Assembly (NCBI RefSeq): GCF_000799165.1
Contig: NZ_JUGF01000002.1
Coordinates: 62,001-126,000, forward strand
Length of the DNA: 64,000 nucleotides
From: Methylotenera versatilis 7
GTDB lineage: Bacteria > Pseudomonadota > Gammaproteobacteria > Burkholderiales > Methylophilaceae
Reading direction: 5' to 3'
This document shows positions 26,939 through 36,883 of the stretch, one piece after another. Numbering within the stretch: position 1 is the first letter of the stretch; every line of letters starts with the position of its first letter. The translations under genes and the position numbers were made by a program. A model generated the notes under the pieces. The model was not told where the DNA came from. It ran no database searches and saw only the letters and a list, made by a program, of their open reading frames with translations.

Positions 26939-27529
26939 TTAGTCTTTTTTTAGCCACTTAGCTTTTTTAGGATCGCCACTGTAGACGCTGCGTATCCAAC
27001 TCATGATTTGTAGCATTTCGTCCTGTGAAATTAAGCCTTTTTGTGGTCCCATCATGCCTTCAGCGCCGCCATATAATGTTTCAAACAAGCCTTTATCTGT
27101 TAGGTTCTTTGGATAAGTCCAATAGTCATCTGCCAAAGCTGGCCCCAACTTACCCTCTGCTAAATGGCCGTGACAACCTGAACAAGCTGTTGCAAAAATG
27201 GTGTAACCTCGATTAATGACTTCTTTATCTTCGTTATAAGGGTTGTGACCTGTGACTTTAAATTTCTTTACAGCAGGACTATCAGGCCCTTTACCGTCGT
27301 TAAAATCTAAAGTCTCACCAGAAATCGTTCCGCGAAAATCTAATTGAGGACCAGACGCCTCTTCCTCAACCTTATTTGCAGCCACTTTCACTTCTTGATT
27401 GCCAGAAGTTTTATCAGCACTTGCCGCGGCTGGTGATTGTGGTGCAGCATTACAACCAGACAAATAACTCATCATTAATAATGCAGCCAGTAATGACGAC
27501 ACATTTGCACTTTTAAAACCTTTAAACAT
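26939..27529 (-). CDS. mxaG: Cytochrome cL (electron acceptor of methanol dehydrogenase), with lipobox
   Basis: This 196-residue c-type cytochrome accepts electrons from PQQ in MxaF. A single haem site, CSGCH, lies at 116-120, with downstream Met candidates in GGAEGMMGPQ for the sixth ligand. The signal peptide ends in LSGC (residues 23-26), a lipobox, and is followed by an Ala, Ser and Lys-rich linker of about 35 residues before the cytochrome domain at LDFRGTISGETL. That suggests a membrane-tethered form. It overlaps the mxaJ stop by one base (TAATG). Confidence 0.95.
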   Translation of the reverse strand: MFKGFKSANVSSLLAALLMMSYLSGCNAAPQSPAAASADKTSGNQEVKVAANKVEEEASGPQLDFRGTISGETLDFNDGKGPDSPAVKKFKVTGHNPYNEDKEVINRGYTIFATACSGCHGHLAEGKLGPALADDYWTYPKNLTDKGLFETLYGGAEGMMGPQKGLISQDEMLQIMSWIRSVYSGDPKKAKWLKKD

Positions 27530-28389
27530 TACGCACCTTCCTTAGTATTAGTCACTGCCATTAGAGGAATGCCTTCCTGTTTTAAAATGGCGTCAATTTC
27601 AGCTTTCTTTTCATGAATCACACGATTCAACTCATCTCTTAACGCGTTATCGTCTTTGCGAACACCCATCACGATTTGATAATGCATCGGCACTTTCTGC
27701 CCGTTAGATTTCACAGCATCATCATTCACAATTTGCATTTTTAATGGCGTTTTCGATGCGCGCACATAACGTGCTGCTTCTGGCGCCCACAACATGGATG
27801 AATGGATATATTTAGTTTCTACGTCTTTTACTAATCTATCCGGGTAAACCTTAACGAATTTATTACGAGTGGATTGGTATTGCTGTAACTCTGCAAAATA
27901 ATCAAACATGTCATCAAAACGGTTAATTTGCAGCAACATCACTTTGCCTGGACTATCCGGCAAAACGCCAATACGAAAGTTGCGCTCTTTGAGCAAATCA
28001 TCATTCCAAGAAGAAATATCAATACCGCGATCTTCTCTGGTGATAAACACATAACCCGTTTTGTAATAAGGATCCGTTTTTAACATGCGTGGATCGGTTT
28101 CATCTGCGCCTAGTACCACATCACATTTTTTCTTGTCCAAATAATCCCGCACGACATAGCGCGGATCGCTCCAAAAAACAAAGTTAACATTGCGATTCAT
28201 GGCCTTACCTACAACCTCAGCCAAAGCATTCTCAAATCCTTCTTTATTTTTGTTTGAAAACGGCATCTCATCTTGACCTGCACAGACATTCAGATCTTCT
28301 GCTTGTGCCTGAACTGACCCGATGCCAAGCAAACCGAATAAAGCTGCGCTTAATCCCAATTTGCATAATTGATATTTATTACTGTGCAT
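27529..28389 (-). CDS. mxaJ: MxaJ, periplasmic binding-protein-like accessory protein
   Basis: This protein has 286 residues from the ATG at 28389. AAAGGAAG lies 10 bases upstream of it and inside the longer frame that begins at 28410, so the shorter start is chosen. The signal peptide ends near VQAQAED. The mature part is a family 3 solute-binding fold (LNVCAGQDEMPFSNKNKEGFENALAEVVG, CDVVLGADETDPRML). MxaJ is always found next to mxaF and is thought to assist assembly of methanol dehydrogenase in the periplasm. Cys pairs may be disulfides. Confidence 0.95.
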   Translation of the reverse strand: MHSNKYQLCKLGLSAALFGLLGIGSVQAQAEDLNVCAGQDEMPFSNKNKEGFENALAEVVGKAMNRNVNFVFWSDPRYVVRDYLDKKKCDVVLGADETDPRMLKTDPYYKTGYVFITREDRGIDISSWNDDLLKERNFRIGVLPDSPGKVMLLQINRFDDMFDYFAELQQYQSTRNKFVKVYPDRLVKDVETKYIHSSMLWAPEAARYVRASKTPLKMQIVNDDAVKSNGQKVPMHYQIVMGVRKDDNALRDELNRVIHEKKAEIDAILKQEGIPLMAVTNTKEGA

Positions 28390-28541
28390 ATTTAAATTAC
28401 TTCCTTTCAAATGAGCTTTAAACTTTCACGGGGTGTTTCCAAATAAACGCTCGTGGCTTTTAATTAAATAGTTCCTAATCAAAACGTCTTAAACAAAATG
28501 TCTATTTGCAAAAACCTTGCACTCATATTTTTTGCAGAAAC

Positions 28542-28563
28542 CAGAGCAGCACTTGCTGCCCTG
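28542..28563 (-). terminator. Hairpin in the mxaF-mxaJ gap
   Basis: On the minus strand, CAGGGCAGC pairs with GCTGCTCTG (one G-U) around a 4-base AAGT loop, about 45 bases after the mxaF stop. It is followed by GGTTTCTGCAAAAAA rather than a T tract, so it is more likely a partial terminator or a 3'-end stabilising hairpin for mxaF mRNA than a full stop. Confidence 0.5.
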
Positions 28564-28607
28564 ATTATCTGTTTTACTTTTTAGAACTTTGCTGTTTAAA
28601 CCTTAAA

Positions 28608-30407
28608 TTAAAGGCTGAACACCATTAAACCGCCACCCATGTTTGTGTGGTGTTGAAGTTCTTTAAATGCACCAACAGCACCTAAACCTGCACTTGGGTC
28701 AGTCAAGTCAAACACTAGACCAACACCAGGCCAACCACCTACGCCGTACATACTTGCAACGTATTGTTTGCCTTTGAATGCGTATGTCATTGGTGAACCG
28801 ATACCACCTGAAGGCATTTTGAATTTCCACAACTCATTACCGTTGTTTTTATCCAAAGCTTTGATATGGCCATCTAAAGTGTTGTACCAAACCAAGCCAC
28901 CTTTGGTGTAAAGCGTACCGCCCCAAGCTGCGAATTTCTCCCATTTGGACCATTTGACTTTACCTGTAACAGTGTCAAATGCGCGGATAGTACCCATTTC
29001 TTTCTTAGTTGGTCCGCTTGGGCCAGGATACATCGCGAGTGTTGCACCCACGAAGAATTGACCTGCACGGTATGGCAACATGAACGGCTCCCAGTCCATA
29101 CAAATGTGGTTTAAACCAGCATATAAAGTACGGCTTTCAGGATCGTATGAGTCAACACCTTGGTTATGGAAACCCATCGCTGATGGACAAATGTTTGTAC
29201 CTTTATGGTCCATACGTGTTGAGAACTCTGGATCGCGCACTGGTAAACCAGTTTTTAAGTCCACTTTTTTGAACACGTTAACTGCCGGATCAACTTTGTC
29301 TGCCAGAATCAGCGCACCAGTGTCACGATTAAGCGTGTACATAATGCCGTTACGGTCAATGTGCGTTAATAGCGGCGTCATTTTGCCTTTAACTGGTTGA
29401 TCAGTTAGCACCATTTGGTTTACACCAGCAAAATCCCACTCATCATGTGGTGTTTTTTGGTAGCCCCATTTAGCCTCACCTGTATCCACATCACGCGCCC
29501 AAATAGTCATTGTCCATTTGTTGTCGCCCGGACGCATTGTTTCATTCCAAGGCGCTGGGTTACCTGAACCGTAGTAGAACAAGTTTAATTTTGGATCATA
29601 TGCATACCAACCCCAGTTAGTACCGCCGCCGATTTTCCAAGCGTCGCCTTCCCAAGTTTTAGTACCTAAGCCAAATTGGCCGTAGTGAGGATTGTCTTTA
29701 TTGAAGTCTTTAGCCAGCTTGATTTCATTGTCAGGACCTGTTGCGAACGTACGCCATTTCAATGCACCTGTTTTTAAATCAACCGCATTCACAGCACCAC
29801 GAACACCTAGCTCGGCACCAGAGCAGCCGATTAATACTGTATCTTTAACAACGTATGGAGCTTGCGTTAATGTCATACCAACTTTAGGATCGCAAAGCTC
29901 AACTTTCCAGTTCACGCTACCTGTTTTAGCATCCAAAGCCAGCAAGTGGCCATCTGCTTGTTTCTTGATAATTTGACCAGCGCCATAAGCAACACCACGG
30001 TCAACAATATCGCAACACATCACTGCTTTTGTTGAAGCGTCTTGTTTTGGTTTATGTGACCAGACAATTCTGCCAGGATCATTTAAATTAACAGCGTATG
30101 TATTGTTAGGAAAGGCAGAGTGAATGTACATCATGTCGCCAATCACCAGTGGTGCGCCTTCATGACCGTGCAAAACACCCGTTGAGAATGACCAAGCCGC
30201 TTTTACATTCTTAACGTTGCTTTTATTGATTTGCGTTAATTCACTATTATGTTGACTCGTGTAATTACCTGTTTGTGTCGCCCATTGATTTGGGTCTTGT
30301 ACTCTTTTATCTAAATCAGCATCAGCATATGCAGTTTGAACAACTGCAACTGCAAGAAGCGCGCCGATTGCTGCACTAACATTGGCGTTAGCCTGTTTGC
30401 GTTTCAT
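28608..30407 (-). CDS. mxaF: Methanol dehydrogenase alpha (large) subunit, Ca type
   Basis: This protein has 599 residues from the ATG at 30407, placed about 9 bases after GGGAGA; a longer frame reaches 30545. A 28-residue signal peptide ends TAYA, leaving a mature chain of 571. It is an eight-bladed PQQ propeller that oxidises methanol to formaldehyde in the periplasm. The vicinal disulfide is Cys131-Cys132. Ca/PQQ site residues are Glu199, Asn283 and catalytic Asp325 (mature 171, 255 and 297). Residue 327 is Ala, where lanthanide-dependent XoxF has Asp. It is the first gene of the cluster. Confidence 0.98.
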   Translation of the reverse strand: MKRKQANANVSAAIGALLAVAVVQTAYADADLDKRVQDPNQWATQTGNYTSQHNSELTQINKSNVKNVKAAWSFSTGVLHGHEGAPLVIGDMMYIHSAFPNNTYAVNLNDPGRIVWSHKPKQDASTKAVMCCDIVDRGVAYGAGQIIKKQADGHLLALDAKTGSVNWKVELCDPKVGMTLTQAPYVVKDTVLIGCSGAELGVRGAVNAVDLKTGALKWRTFATGPDNEIKLAKDFNKDNPHYGQFGLGTKTWEGDAWKIGGGTNWGWYAYDPKLNLFYYGSGNPAPWNETMRPGDNKWTMTIWARDVDTGEAKWGYQKTPHDEWDFAGVNQMVLTDQPVKGKMTPLLTHIDRNGIMYTLNRDTGALILADKVDPAVNVFKKVDLKTGLPVRDPEFSTRMDHKGTNICPSAMGFHNQGVDSYDPESRTLYAGLNHICMDWEPFMLPYRAGQFFVGATLAMYPGPSGPTKKEMGTIRAFDTVTGKVKWSKWEKFAAWGGTLYTKGGLVWYNTLDGHIKALDKNNGNELWKFKMPSGGIGSPMTYAFKGKQYVASMYGVGGWPGVGLVFDLTDPSAGLGAVGAFKELQHHTNMGGGLMVFSL

Positions 30408-30499
30408 ATCCATAGTCTCCCATTGGTAGGTTAATACTAAAAAGCCACAATCAAGATCAATTTGGCTGAACGCATTCTGCTCTTTCACACTTTGCTGAA

Positions 30500-30590
30500 T
30501 AAGATGAATCTTTCCCGTTTTTAGGTGAAAGTTTTCACGGGACATGGGCTTAATATCAATAGGCGTAAATACGCTTGGGAATCTTTCCTC
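30500..30590. promoter_or_regulatory. Candidate control region between mxaF and the divergent kinase
   Basis: GAATCTTTCC occurs twice in the same orientation, at 30506-30515 and 30579-30588, 73 bases apart (about seven helical turns). Between them, at 30525-30538, is a perfect palindrome GTGAAA-GT-TTTCAC. TTTCACGGG, which overlaps this palindrome, also occurs upstream of mxaJ at 28424-28432. These are plausible regulator sites; binding is inferred only. Confidence 0.45.
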
Positions 30591-30595
30591 TATTC

Positions 30596-31576
30596 ATGCA
30601 GTATCTTTTACTGCAAGATGCCGCGATGAAATTAATTGATTTATTTGGTCGCTTTAGTGCTGTTAAACGTGATGCCTTATTGCTAACGCTCATCATTTTT
30701 GTGAGCTATCTATTCATCATGTGGATTGATTTAGCGGAAACATTGACTAGAGAGTTTGCCAAATACGAAAGAATACAACTGGATGAAGTACCATTTTTAT
30801 TGCTGCTAATGGCAATTGGCTTAGCTTGGTTTACTTACCGCAGAGTACGTGAACGTGACCGTGAAATTGCGCTACGCATGCAGGCAGAAAATAAAATAAT
30901 GTGTTTACTCACCGAAAATAAAGCGCTTACGCAACACCTTATTAAAGTACAAGAAGCTGAACGCCAGCAGCTCGCCATCGATTTACATGATGATATTGGT
31001 CAGTATCTATTAGCCATTCGGCTAGATGCTTCTGCTTTAAATCTATCCATCAACGCTGAACCTAAGTCTACGGTGGTTAACTTACATGCCAGACGCATCT
31101 TATCCAATGCGCAGCATATTCAGGAAATGACGCGAACATTGATGCGCCGCTTAAGGCCAGCGCCTACGGATACAAAAGGCTTATTTGATAGCATCCAGCA
31201 GTTAACCCAAGAATGGCATCAGCAGCACCCGCATATCATCTTGGAAAGCAGCATTGATCAGCTTTCAGTCGTGTTCTCACAGCAAATGAGCATTACGATA
31301 TATCGCCTCATTCAAGAAACACTGACGAATATCTCTAAATATGCCAATGCGACCAGCGTGTGGATTAGCCTGTCATTACAGCGTAGCGAAGCCAAACGTT
31401 ATATCTACTTAGAAATTAAAGATAACGGTCAAGGCTACGCCAGCGATAACGTTCAGGGCATGGGCATGATCGGTATGAGAGAGCGTGTTACTTCATTGAT
31501 GGGCGAATTCAGCATGACCAGTCACTTGAATCAGGGCGTGACGATGGTTGCCAAAATTCCATTAATGTCGCTTTAG
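30596..31576 (+). CDS. Sensor histidine kinase divergent from mxaF (MoxY/MxaY-like by position)
   Basis: This protein has 326 residues from the ATG at 30596; a TTG at 30575 and an ATG at 30626 are alternatives. Two membrane segments lie at about 28-45 and 66-80, with only a short periplasmic loop. A HisKA_3 domain follows, with the phospho-acceptor His131 in AIDLHDDIGQYL, and then an ATPase domain with QETLTNISKYANA and DNGQGYA and GMGMIGMRERV. This is the NarL-partner kinase class. It is 22 bases before the response regulator gene. In Paracoccus, moxZYX lie divergent from moxF in the same way and control it. Confidence 0.88.
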   Translation: MQYLLLQDAAMKLIDLFGRFSAVKRDALLLTLIIFVSYLFIMWIDLAETLTREFAKYERIQLDEVPFLLLLMAIGLAWFTYRRVRERDREIALRMQAENKIMCLLTENKALTQHLIKVQEAERQQLAIDLHDDIGQYLLAIRLDASALNLSINAEPKSTVVNLHARRILSNAQHIQEMTRTLMRRLRPAPTDTKGLFDSIQQLTQEWHQQHPHIILESSIDQLSVVFSQQMSITIYRLIQETLTNISKYANATSVWISLSLQRSEAKRYIYLEIKDNGQGYASDNVQGMGMIGMRERVTSLMGEFSMTSHLNQGVTMVAKIPLMSL

Positions 31577-31655
31577 CGTAATTTTAAAGATAAAACCAAT
31601 GTATCCAGATCAAGAATCCTACAACGCGTCACGGGAAATTAAGCCGCAAACAAAA

Positions 31656-32294
31656 ATGAACAAATCCATATTGATTGTTGATGACCACGTTGTTGTCAGA
31701 CAGGGATTAAAAAGCCTATTAACTCAATGGGGTTATAAGGTCGTTGCAGAAGCCACTAGCGGCGAAAATGCTATTTCACTTTGGCAGGATCACCAGCCAC
31801 ATTTAATTTTAATGGATTTAGATATGCCTGGCCTTGGCGGACTAGAGGCGATGCAGCGCATCATACTGCGCGATAAAAACGCCAGAATATTGGTTTACAG
31901 CATGCATGAAGGCAACGCGTTTGCCATAAGAGCCATTCAAGCTGGGGCTAAAGGCTATGTCGTCAAAACCGATGACGTGAGCATTTTGCTGGAAGCGGTA
32001 GACAAAGTGTTGCGTGGCGGCAAATACATTGGTCAAAAACTGGCACAGCATTTGGCCATGGAATTAATTACCGAGCTAGACAATCCGCTTGGCAAGCTGA
32101 CACCAAGGGAGTTTGAGGTATTCAGACAGCTAGCCAATGGCAATGCACTAGGTTTTATTTCAGATAGCTTAAATATCAGCTACAAAACCGTCGCCAATAT
32201 TCAAACCCAAGTAAAACAAAAGCTTAATGTAAAAACTACCGCCAACCTGGTGCATTTGGCTATTCAATTAGGTATTACGCAAAACAAATCTTAA
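31656..32294 (+). CDS. NarL/FixJ-type response regulator (MoxX/MxaB-like by position)
   Basis: This protein has 212 residues from ATG 31656, the usual start for the family (MNKSILIVDDHVVV). The open frame extends to 31599, so a longer form is possible. The receiver domain has the acidic pair in IVDDH, the phospho-acceptor Asp in LILMDLDMPG, and Lys in AGAKGYVVKT. The C-terminal LuxR-type helix-turn-helix includes LTPREFEVFRQLANG and ISYKTVANIQTQVKQKL. It probably pairs with the adjacent kinase and binds the mxaF/kinase intergenic region. Direct control of mxaF is inferred. Confidence 0.88.
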   Translation: MNKSILIVDDHVVVRQGLKSLLTQWGYKVVAEATSGENAISLWQDHQPHLILMDLDMPGLGGLEAMQRIILRDKNARILVYSMHEGNAFAIRAIQAGAKGYVVKTDDVSILLEAVDKVLRGGKYIGQKLAQHLAMELITELDNPLGKLTPREFEVFRQLANGNALGFISDSLNISYKTVANIQTQVKQKLNVKTTANLVHLAIQLGITQNKS

Positions 32295-32364
32295 TGCATC
32301 ACTTTTATACATTAGTTAACAAATCACTTACCAATTAACAAACCATTTACATAAGGACAGCAAT

Positions 32365-32733
32365 ATGAAACATTTCCAACTCACTTTCATCTCGATTGCA
32401 TTGTTATTCGCCTCAAACCTATTACAAGCTAAGGATGTTTCCCCTAAAACAACCTACAAAGAGATGGATTTCATTCAGCTAGTGAATGGCAAAACGCGGG
32501 AAGATGTGGTTAAAATCCTTGGCAATCCGGTTAAAAAAACCACACCGGTAATGCCAACGAACGCGGCACAAATTGTGCAGGAAAATGCGCAAATCGCCAC
32601 TCCCAGAAAAAAAGACTCTATCGAAATGTGGCATTACAATAATTTGGTTAGCTACAATTCAAAAAACACCTATAAACGTACTGAGTTAACGTTTATTAAT
32701 AACAAATGCTCAAACATTACTTACATAAACTAG
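32365..32733 (+). CDS. Small exported BamE/SmpA-like protein
   Basis: This 122-residue protein has a signal peptide ending near LLQAKD. The segment GKTREDVVKILGNPVKKT matches the helix-turn typical of the SmpA/OmlA (BamE-like) fold, in which a small domain starts with a DVxxxLGxP motif. Two thirds of the way on, EMWHYNNLVSYN and TYKRTELTFINNKCSNITYI give the remaining strands. No lipobox is present. It follows the response regulator by 70 bases on the same strand and has its own ATAAGGA ribosome binding site. Function unknown. Confidence 0.7.
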   Translation: MKHFQLTFISIALLFASNLLQAKDVSPKTTYKEMDFIQLVNGKTREDVVKILGNPVKKTTPVMPTNAAQIVQENAQIATPRKKDSIEMWHYNNLVSYNSKNTYKRTELTFINNKCSNITYIN

Positions 32734-33045
32734 ATATATATTAATGAGGGTTAACCAAACAAAACCTCCCAAAAACTCTTTAACAATCATGCTATTTTCT
32801 CGTCATTATTTTAGGAAAAAAATGCTATTCGCAATTTTTTATCAGCATTTAATGAGATAAATATCATTGTTTTCTAACTGCAATGAAACCTCTAAACCAT
32901 ATTGTTTACGCGCCCATGCAAACAATATGGTTTTTTTACATATGCATCCATACGTGCCAAATTAGCGAACAAGAATTTACTGGCACAGTAGTTGCTTTAA
33001 CTCATTAATACTAAATGCACAACAACTAAAGACCCGACGAAAACA
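32734..33045 (+). other. 312-base gap without a gene
   Basis: No credible coding region is visible. The gap holds a strong intrinsic terminator (32894-32937) that lies about 160 bases after the upstream stop. The stretch in between could be a long 3' UTR or a separate short transcript. The remaining part precedes the GGDEF-EAL gene and presumably holds its promoter; no clear box was picked out. Confidence 0.6.
32894..32937 (+). terminator. Strong rho-independent terminator
   Basis: A perfect 14-base stem (AAACCATATTGTTT at 32894-32907 and complement at 32920-32933) with a 12-base loop runs into a T tract to 32937. It points in the plus direction and ends either the BamE-like gene message or a short non-coding RNA. 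Confidence 0.85.
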
Positions 33046-35178
33046 ATGAATTTTCACGATGATATTTGGCTTATTTTACTCTCGCTCACAGCGAGCGGTT
33101 TTGCCATGTATATTACCTTGGGATTCATCAGCCATCTCTACCGCACCACCTCTCGCTATAAAAGCGTTTTATTGGGCGTGTACTCATTCGCCATTGGCTC
33201 TGGGTTGTGGGCGATTCTTTTCATCAATCTATTAATATTTCATGACAACCTGTCATTAACAATTTTTTCAGCAGACATGTTGGCGGCGTGGTTCGTCGCT
33301 TTAATTATCGGCTTAACTTTATGTTTTGTTACCAGCAAAAAAGTGGTCGTGTTAAGCAATCTCATATTAGGTGGTGCTTTGATTGGCATAGGCAGTTATG
33401 CTATGTTTTATTTTGCATTAGCCGGTTTAAATGAAATCAATCATGTTTCCAGCACGGTTGCACTCATCACTTTTGAACCGCTATCACTTTTATTGGCAAT
33501 CTCGGTAGCATGTATTGCATCGGTGATTTCATTGGCGATAATCGCTTGGATAAAAGATTTCTCAGGCGAAAATAAACCGTTCATCAAGCTGATTTTTTCA
33601 GTGATTACCGGCATTACCATTCTGGCGATTCATGCCATATTTAACACCTCAATCATGCTAAAAACGGCACAAGCGGCACAACCATTTGTCTCTACATTTG
33701 CTGACAAAACAATGCTGGCACTTGTCATTACTTTAGGCTTGGTGTGCTTATTCTTACTGGCATTCGTTATCGCGCTGTATTACGAAAAATTTGGTGTAAG
33801 CAACCTAATGGCCAGGAAAAATAACCCTGATGCAGCGAATACAGGCTTTAAAGATCCGTTAACACAATTACCAAACAGACGTGCGTTTCAACATGAATTG
33901 CAAACAGCGGTTAAACGTAGCGCACGTGCCAGCAATACCATTGCACTTGCTTATATCGATTTGGATCACTTTAAACCGATTAACGACAATTTCGGCCATC
34001 ACGTTGGTGATGCAGTTTTATTTTCTGTCGCACAACGTTTAAATGCCGCAGTCAGAGTTTGTGACTCCGTTGCGCGTATTGGCGGCGATGAGTTTGTGGC
34101 TTTAATTGACGAAATCAAATCGGATGCAGATATTATTCCAATTGTAGAACGCATCGTTCAATCCATTAAAGAGCCGTTTTTAATACAAGGGCAACAAATC
34201 GATATTTCCTGCTCGGTTGGCATTGCCGTGTATCCGCGTGATGGTGATATCGACAAACTGATGGTTTGTGCCGATGCAGCCATGTACAAAGCCAAAGAAA
34301 GTGGCAAAAATCAATTCAGATTCTTTGATTCTGAAATTGAATCTGCATCAGACCAAATGTTAGAGATGCAACGGGATTTACGCCTTGCGATTGAAAACAA
34401 CGAGTTTAGCCTTGTGTTTCAACCAAAAATACATTGCAAAACACAATCACCGGTGGGCGCGGAAGCATTAATTCGCTGGAATCACCCAACTAAAGGCGTT
34501 ATTTTACCCATTGACTTTATCCCTGCAGCCGAGCGTTTTGGCCTGATTAACCAGATTAACGACTGGGTAGTGACCGAAGGTTGTCGCGCCATCTATCGTG
34601 CGAGAGAGGCAGGAACTAACTTAAATATATCAATCAATCTCGCTCGCCAGCAATTTAGAAACCCTAATTTGGTGGACGAAATATTGCAATTGCGCAAACG
34701 TTACAAAATACCAGCCAAAAACTTAATGTTTGAAATCAAAGAAACAACCGCTATCAGGAACGAAGAGCAGTTTAAACAGTTGCTACGTCAGTTTAAGGCG
34801 GCCGATATCAAAGTAGCGCTGGATGATTTTGGTTCACATCAATTCAGCTTAAGCTATTTGCAACATCTAAATATTGATGAAATCAAACTGGATAAAGTAT
34901 TTATCGGACAAATCAACGAAAATAAAACCTCGCGTTCCTTAGTCGATGCGGTGATTCGCCTGGCACATGCCCTGGATTTAAATGTCGTGGCCGAAGGCGT
35001 AGAAACCAAAGCACAGCATGATGCGCTGGTTGATTTAAACTGCGATCACATGCAAGGCTATTTATTCTCCGCACCGATTCCCGAAGAAAAACTATTGAAA
35101 CTATTCCAGCAACTGAGTATCAATTTTAAATCAACGGGTCAATTTTCAGTATCCGATTACCAGACAGAAGCTGCATAA
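33046..35178 (+). CDS. Seven-helix sensor with GGDEF and EAL domains (degenerate MHYT type)
   Basis: This 710-residue protein has seven membrane segments in the first 250 residues, then a diguanylate cyclase and a c-di-GMP phosphodiesterase domain. The GGDEF motif is intact at 346-350 with an RVCD inhibitory site five residues before it. The EAL motif is at 473-475, and IKLDKVFI and VVAEGVET are present; the DDFGTG loop reads DDFGSH. The membrane part is built like an MHYT sensor, but the MHYT motifs are degraded (GSGLWAILF, SYAMFYF, LAIHAIF). It should control c-di-GMP levels, and both activities look possible. Confidence 0.88.
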   Translation: MNFHDDIWLILLSLTASGFAMYITLGFISHLYRTTSRYKSVLLGVYSFAIGSGLWAILFINLLIFHDNLSLTIFSADMLAAWFVALIIGLTLCFVTSKKVVVLSNLILGGALIGIGSYAMFYFALAGLNEINHVSSTVALITFEPLSLLLAISVACIASVISLAIIAWIKDFSGENKPFIKLIFSVITGITILAIHAIFNTSIMLKTAQAAQPFVSTFADKTMLALVITLGLVCLFLLAFVIALYYEKFGVSNLMARKNNPDAANTGFKDPLTQLPNRRAFQHELQTAVKRSARASNTIALAYIDLDHFKPINDNFGHHVGDAVLFSVAQRLNAAVRVCDSVARIGGDEFVALIDEIKSDADIIPIVERIVQSIKEPFLIQGQQIDISCSVGIAVYPRDGDIDKLMVCADAAMYKAKESGKNQFRFFDSEIESASDQMLEMQRDLRLAIENNEFSLVFQPKIHCKTQSPVGAEALIRWNHPTKGVILPIDFIPAAERFGLINQINDWVVTEGCRAIYRAREAGTNLNISINLARQQFRNPNLVDEILQLRKRYKIPAKNLMFEIKETTAIRNEEQFKQLLRQFKAADIKVALDDFGSHQFSLSYLQHLNIDEIKLDKVFIGQINENKTSRSLVDAVIRLAHALDLNVVAEGVETKAQHDALVDLNCDHMQGYLFSAPIPEEKLLKLFQQLSINFKSTGQFSVSDYQTEAA

Positions 35179-35222
35179 ATCAGCATAAGTACGACACAGG
35201 TGATTGCTAGATGTTAAAATAA

Positions 35223-35243
35223 AGCCTAACTTAAAATTAGGCT
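35223..35243 (+). other. Small hairpin before the YffB-like gene
   Basis: AGCCTAA and TTAGGCT form a perfect 7-base stem with a 7-base loop, about 40 bases after the GGDEF-EAL stop and 33 before the chosen ATG. There is no T tract. It could be a weak terminator or a leader structure. Confidence 0.3.
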
Positions 35244-35275
35244 CTATGAATAAAGTCTTACGAAAAATCACCATC

Positions 35276-35650
35276 ATGAAACTTTACGGCATCCCAAACT
35301 GCAACACGGTAAAAAAAGCACGCGACTGGCTTGCTGCACATGATATTGCAGTCGAATTTCACGACTTTAAAAAGTTGGGTGTTTCAGAAACGGACTTAAC
35401 CAACTGGCTAAAGCAAATACCGCAAGAAAAACTCGTTAACCGTGCTGGCCTTACTTGGCGCGGTTTAGACGAAAAAACAAAAAATAGCATCATTGACGAT
35501 GCGTCTGCAATTGCATTAATGCAAGCCAAAACCAGCTTAATTAAACGTCCTATATTAGTTAAAAATGATGTTGTATTGTGTACGGGGTTTGACGAAAATC
35601 GTTATGCGGAAATTTTCAATACCTCCAATATTGAATCAAAAAATGTTTAA
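35276..35650 (+). CDS. ArsC/Spx-family protein, YffB-like
   Basis: This protein has 124 residues from ATG 35276, the start that matches the family (MKLYGIPNCNTVKKARDWL). In-frame ATGs at 35204 and 35246 would add residues without similarity. It has a thioredoxin-like fold with a single active-site Cys at position 9 and the typical VNRAGLTWRGLDE and IKRPILV segments. Members resemble arsenate reductase but are usually not specific for arsenate. YffB is thought to act on glutathione-linked thiols. It lies 26 bases before dapE, as often seen in proteobacteria. Confidence 0.88.
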   Translation: MKLYGIPNCNTVKKARDWLAAHDIAVEFHDFKKLGVSETDLTNWLKQIPQEKLVNRAGLTWRGLDEKTKNSIIDDASAIALMQAKTSLIKRPILVKNDVVLCTGFDENRYAEIFNTSNIESKNV

Positions 35651-35673
35651 TCAAAGTTAATTGAAAGTTTTAA

Positions 35674-36849
<1,176 letters not shown>

Positions 36850-36883
36850 TTCAATCATAAAACTGATTAAGTAGAAAAATCCA

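Noticed and set aside
28608-30407. Lanthanide-dependent methanol dehydrogenase (XoxF) reading of the large PQQ enzyme
   Set aside because: The residue two after the catalytic Asp is Ala instead of Asp, and the neighbouring mxaI encodes the small subunit that XoxF enzymes usually lack.
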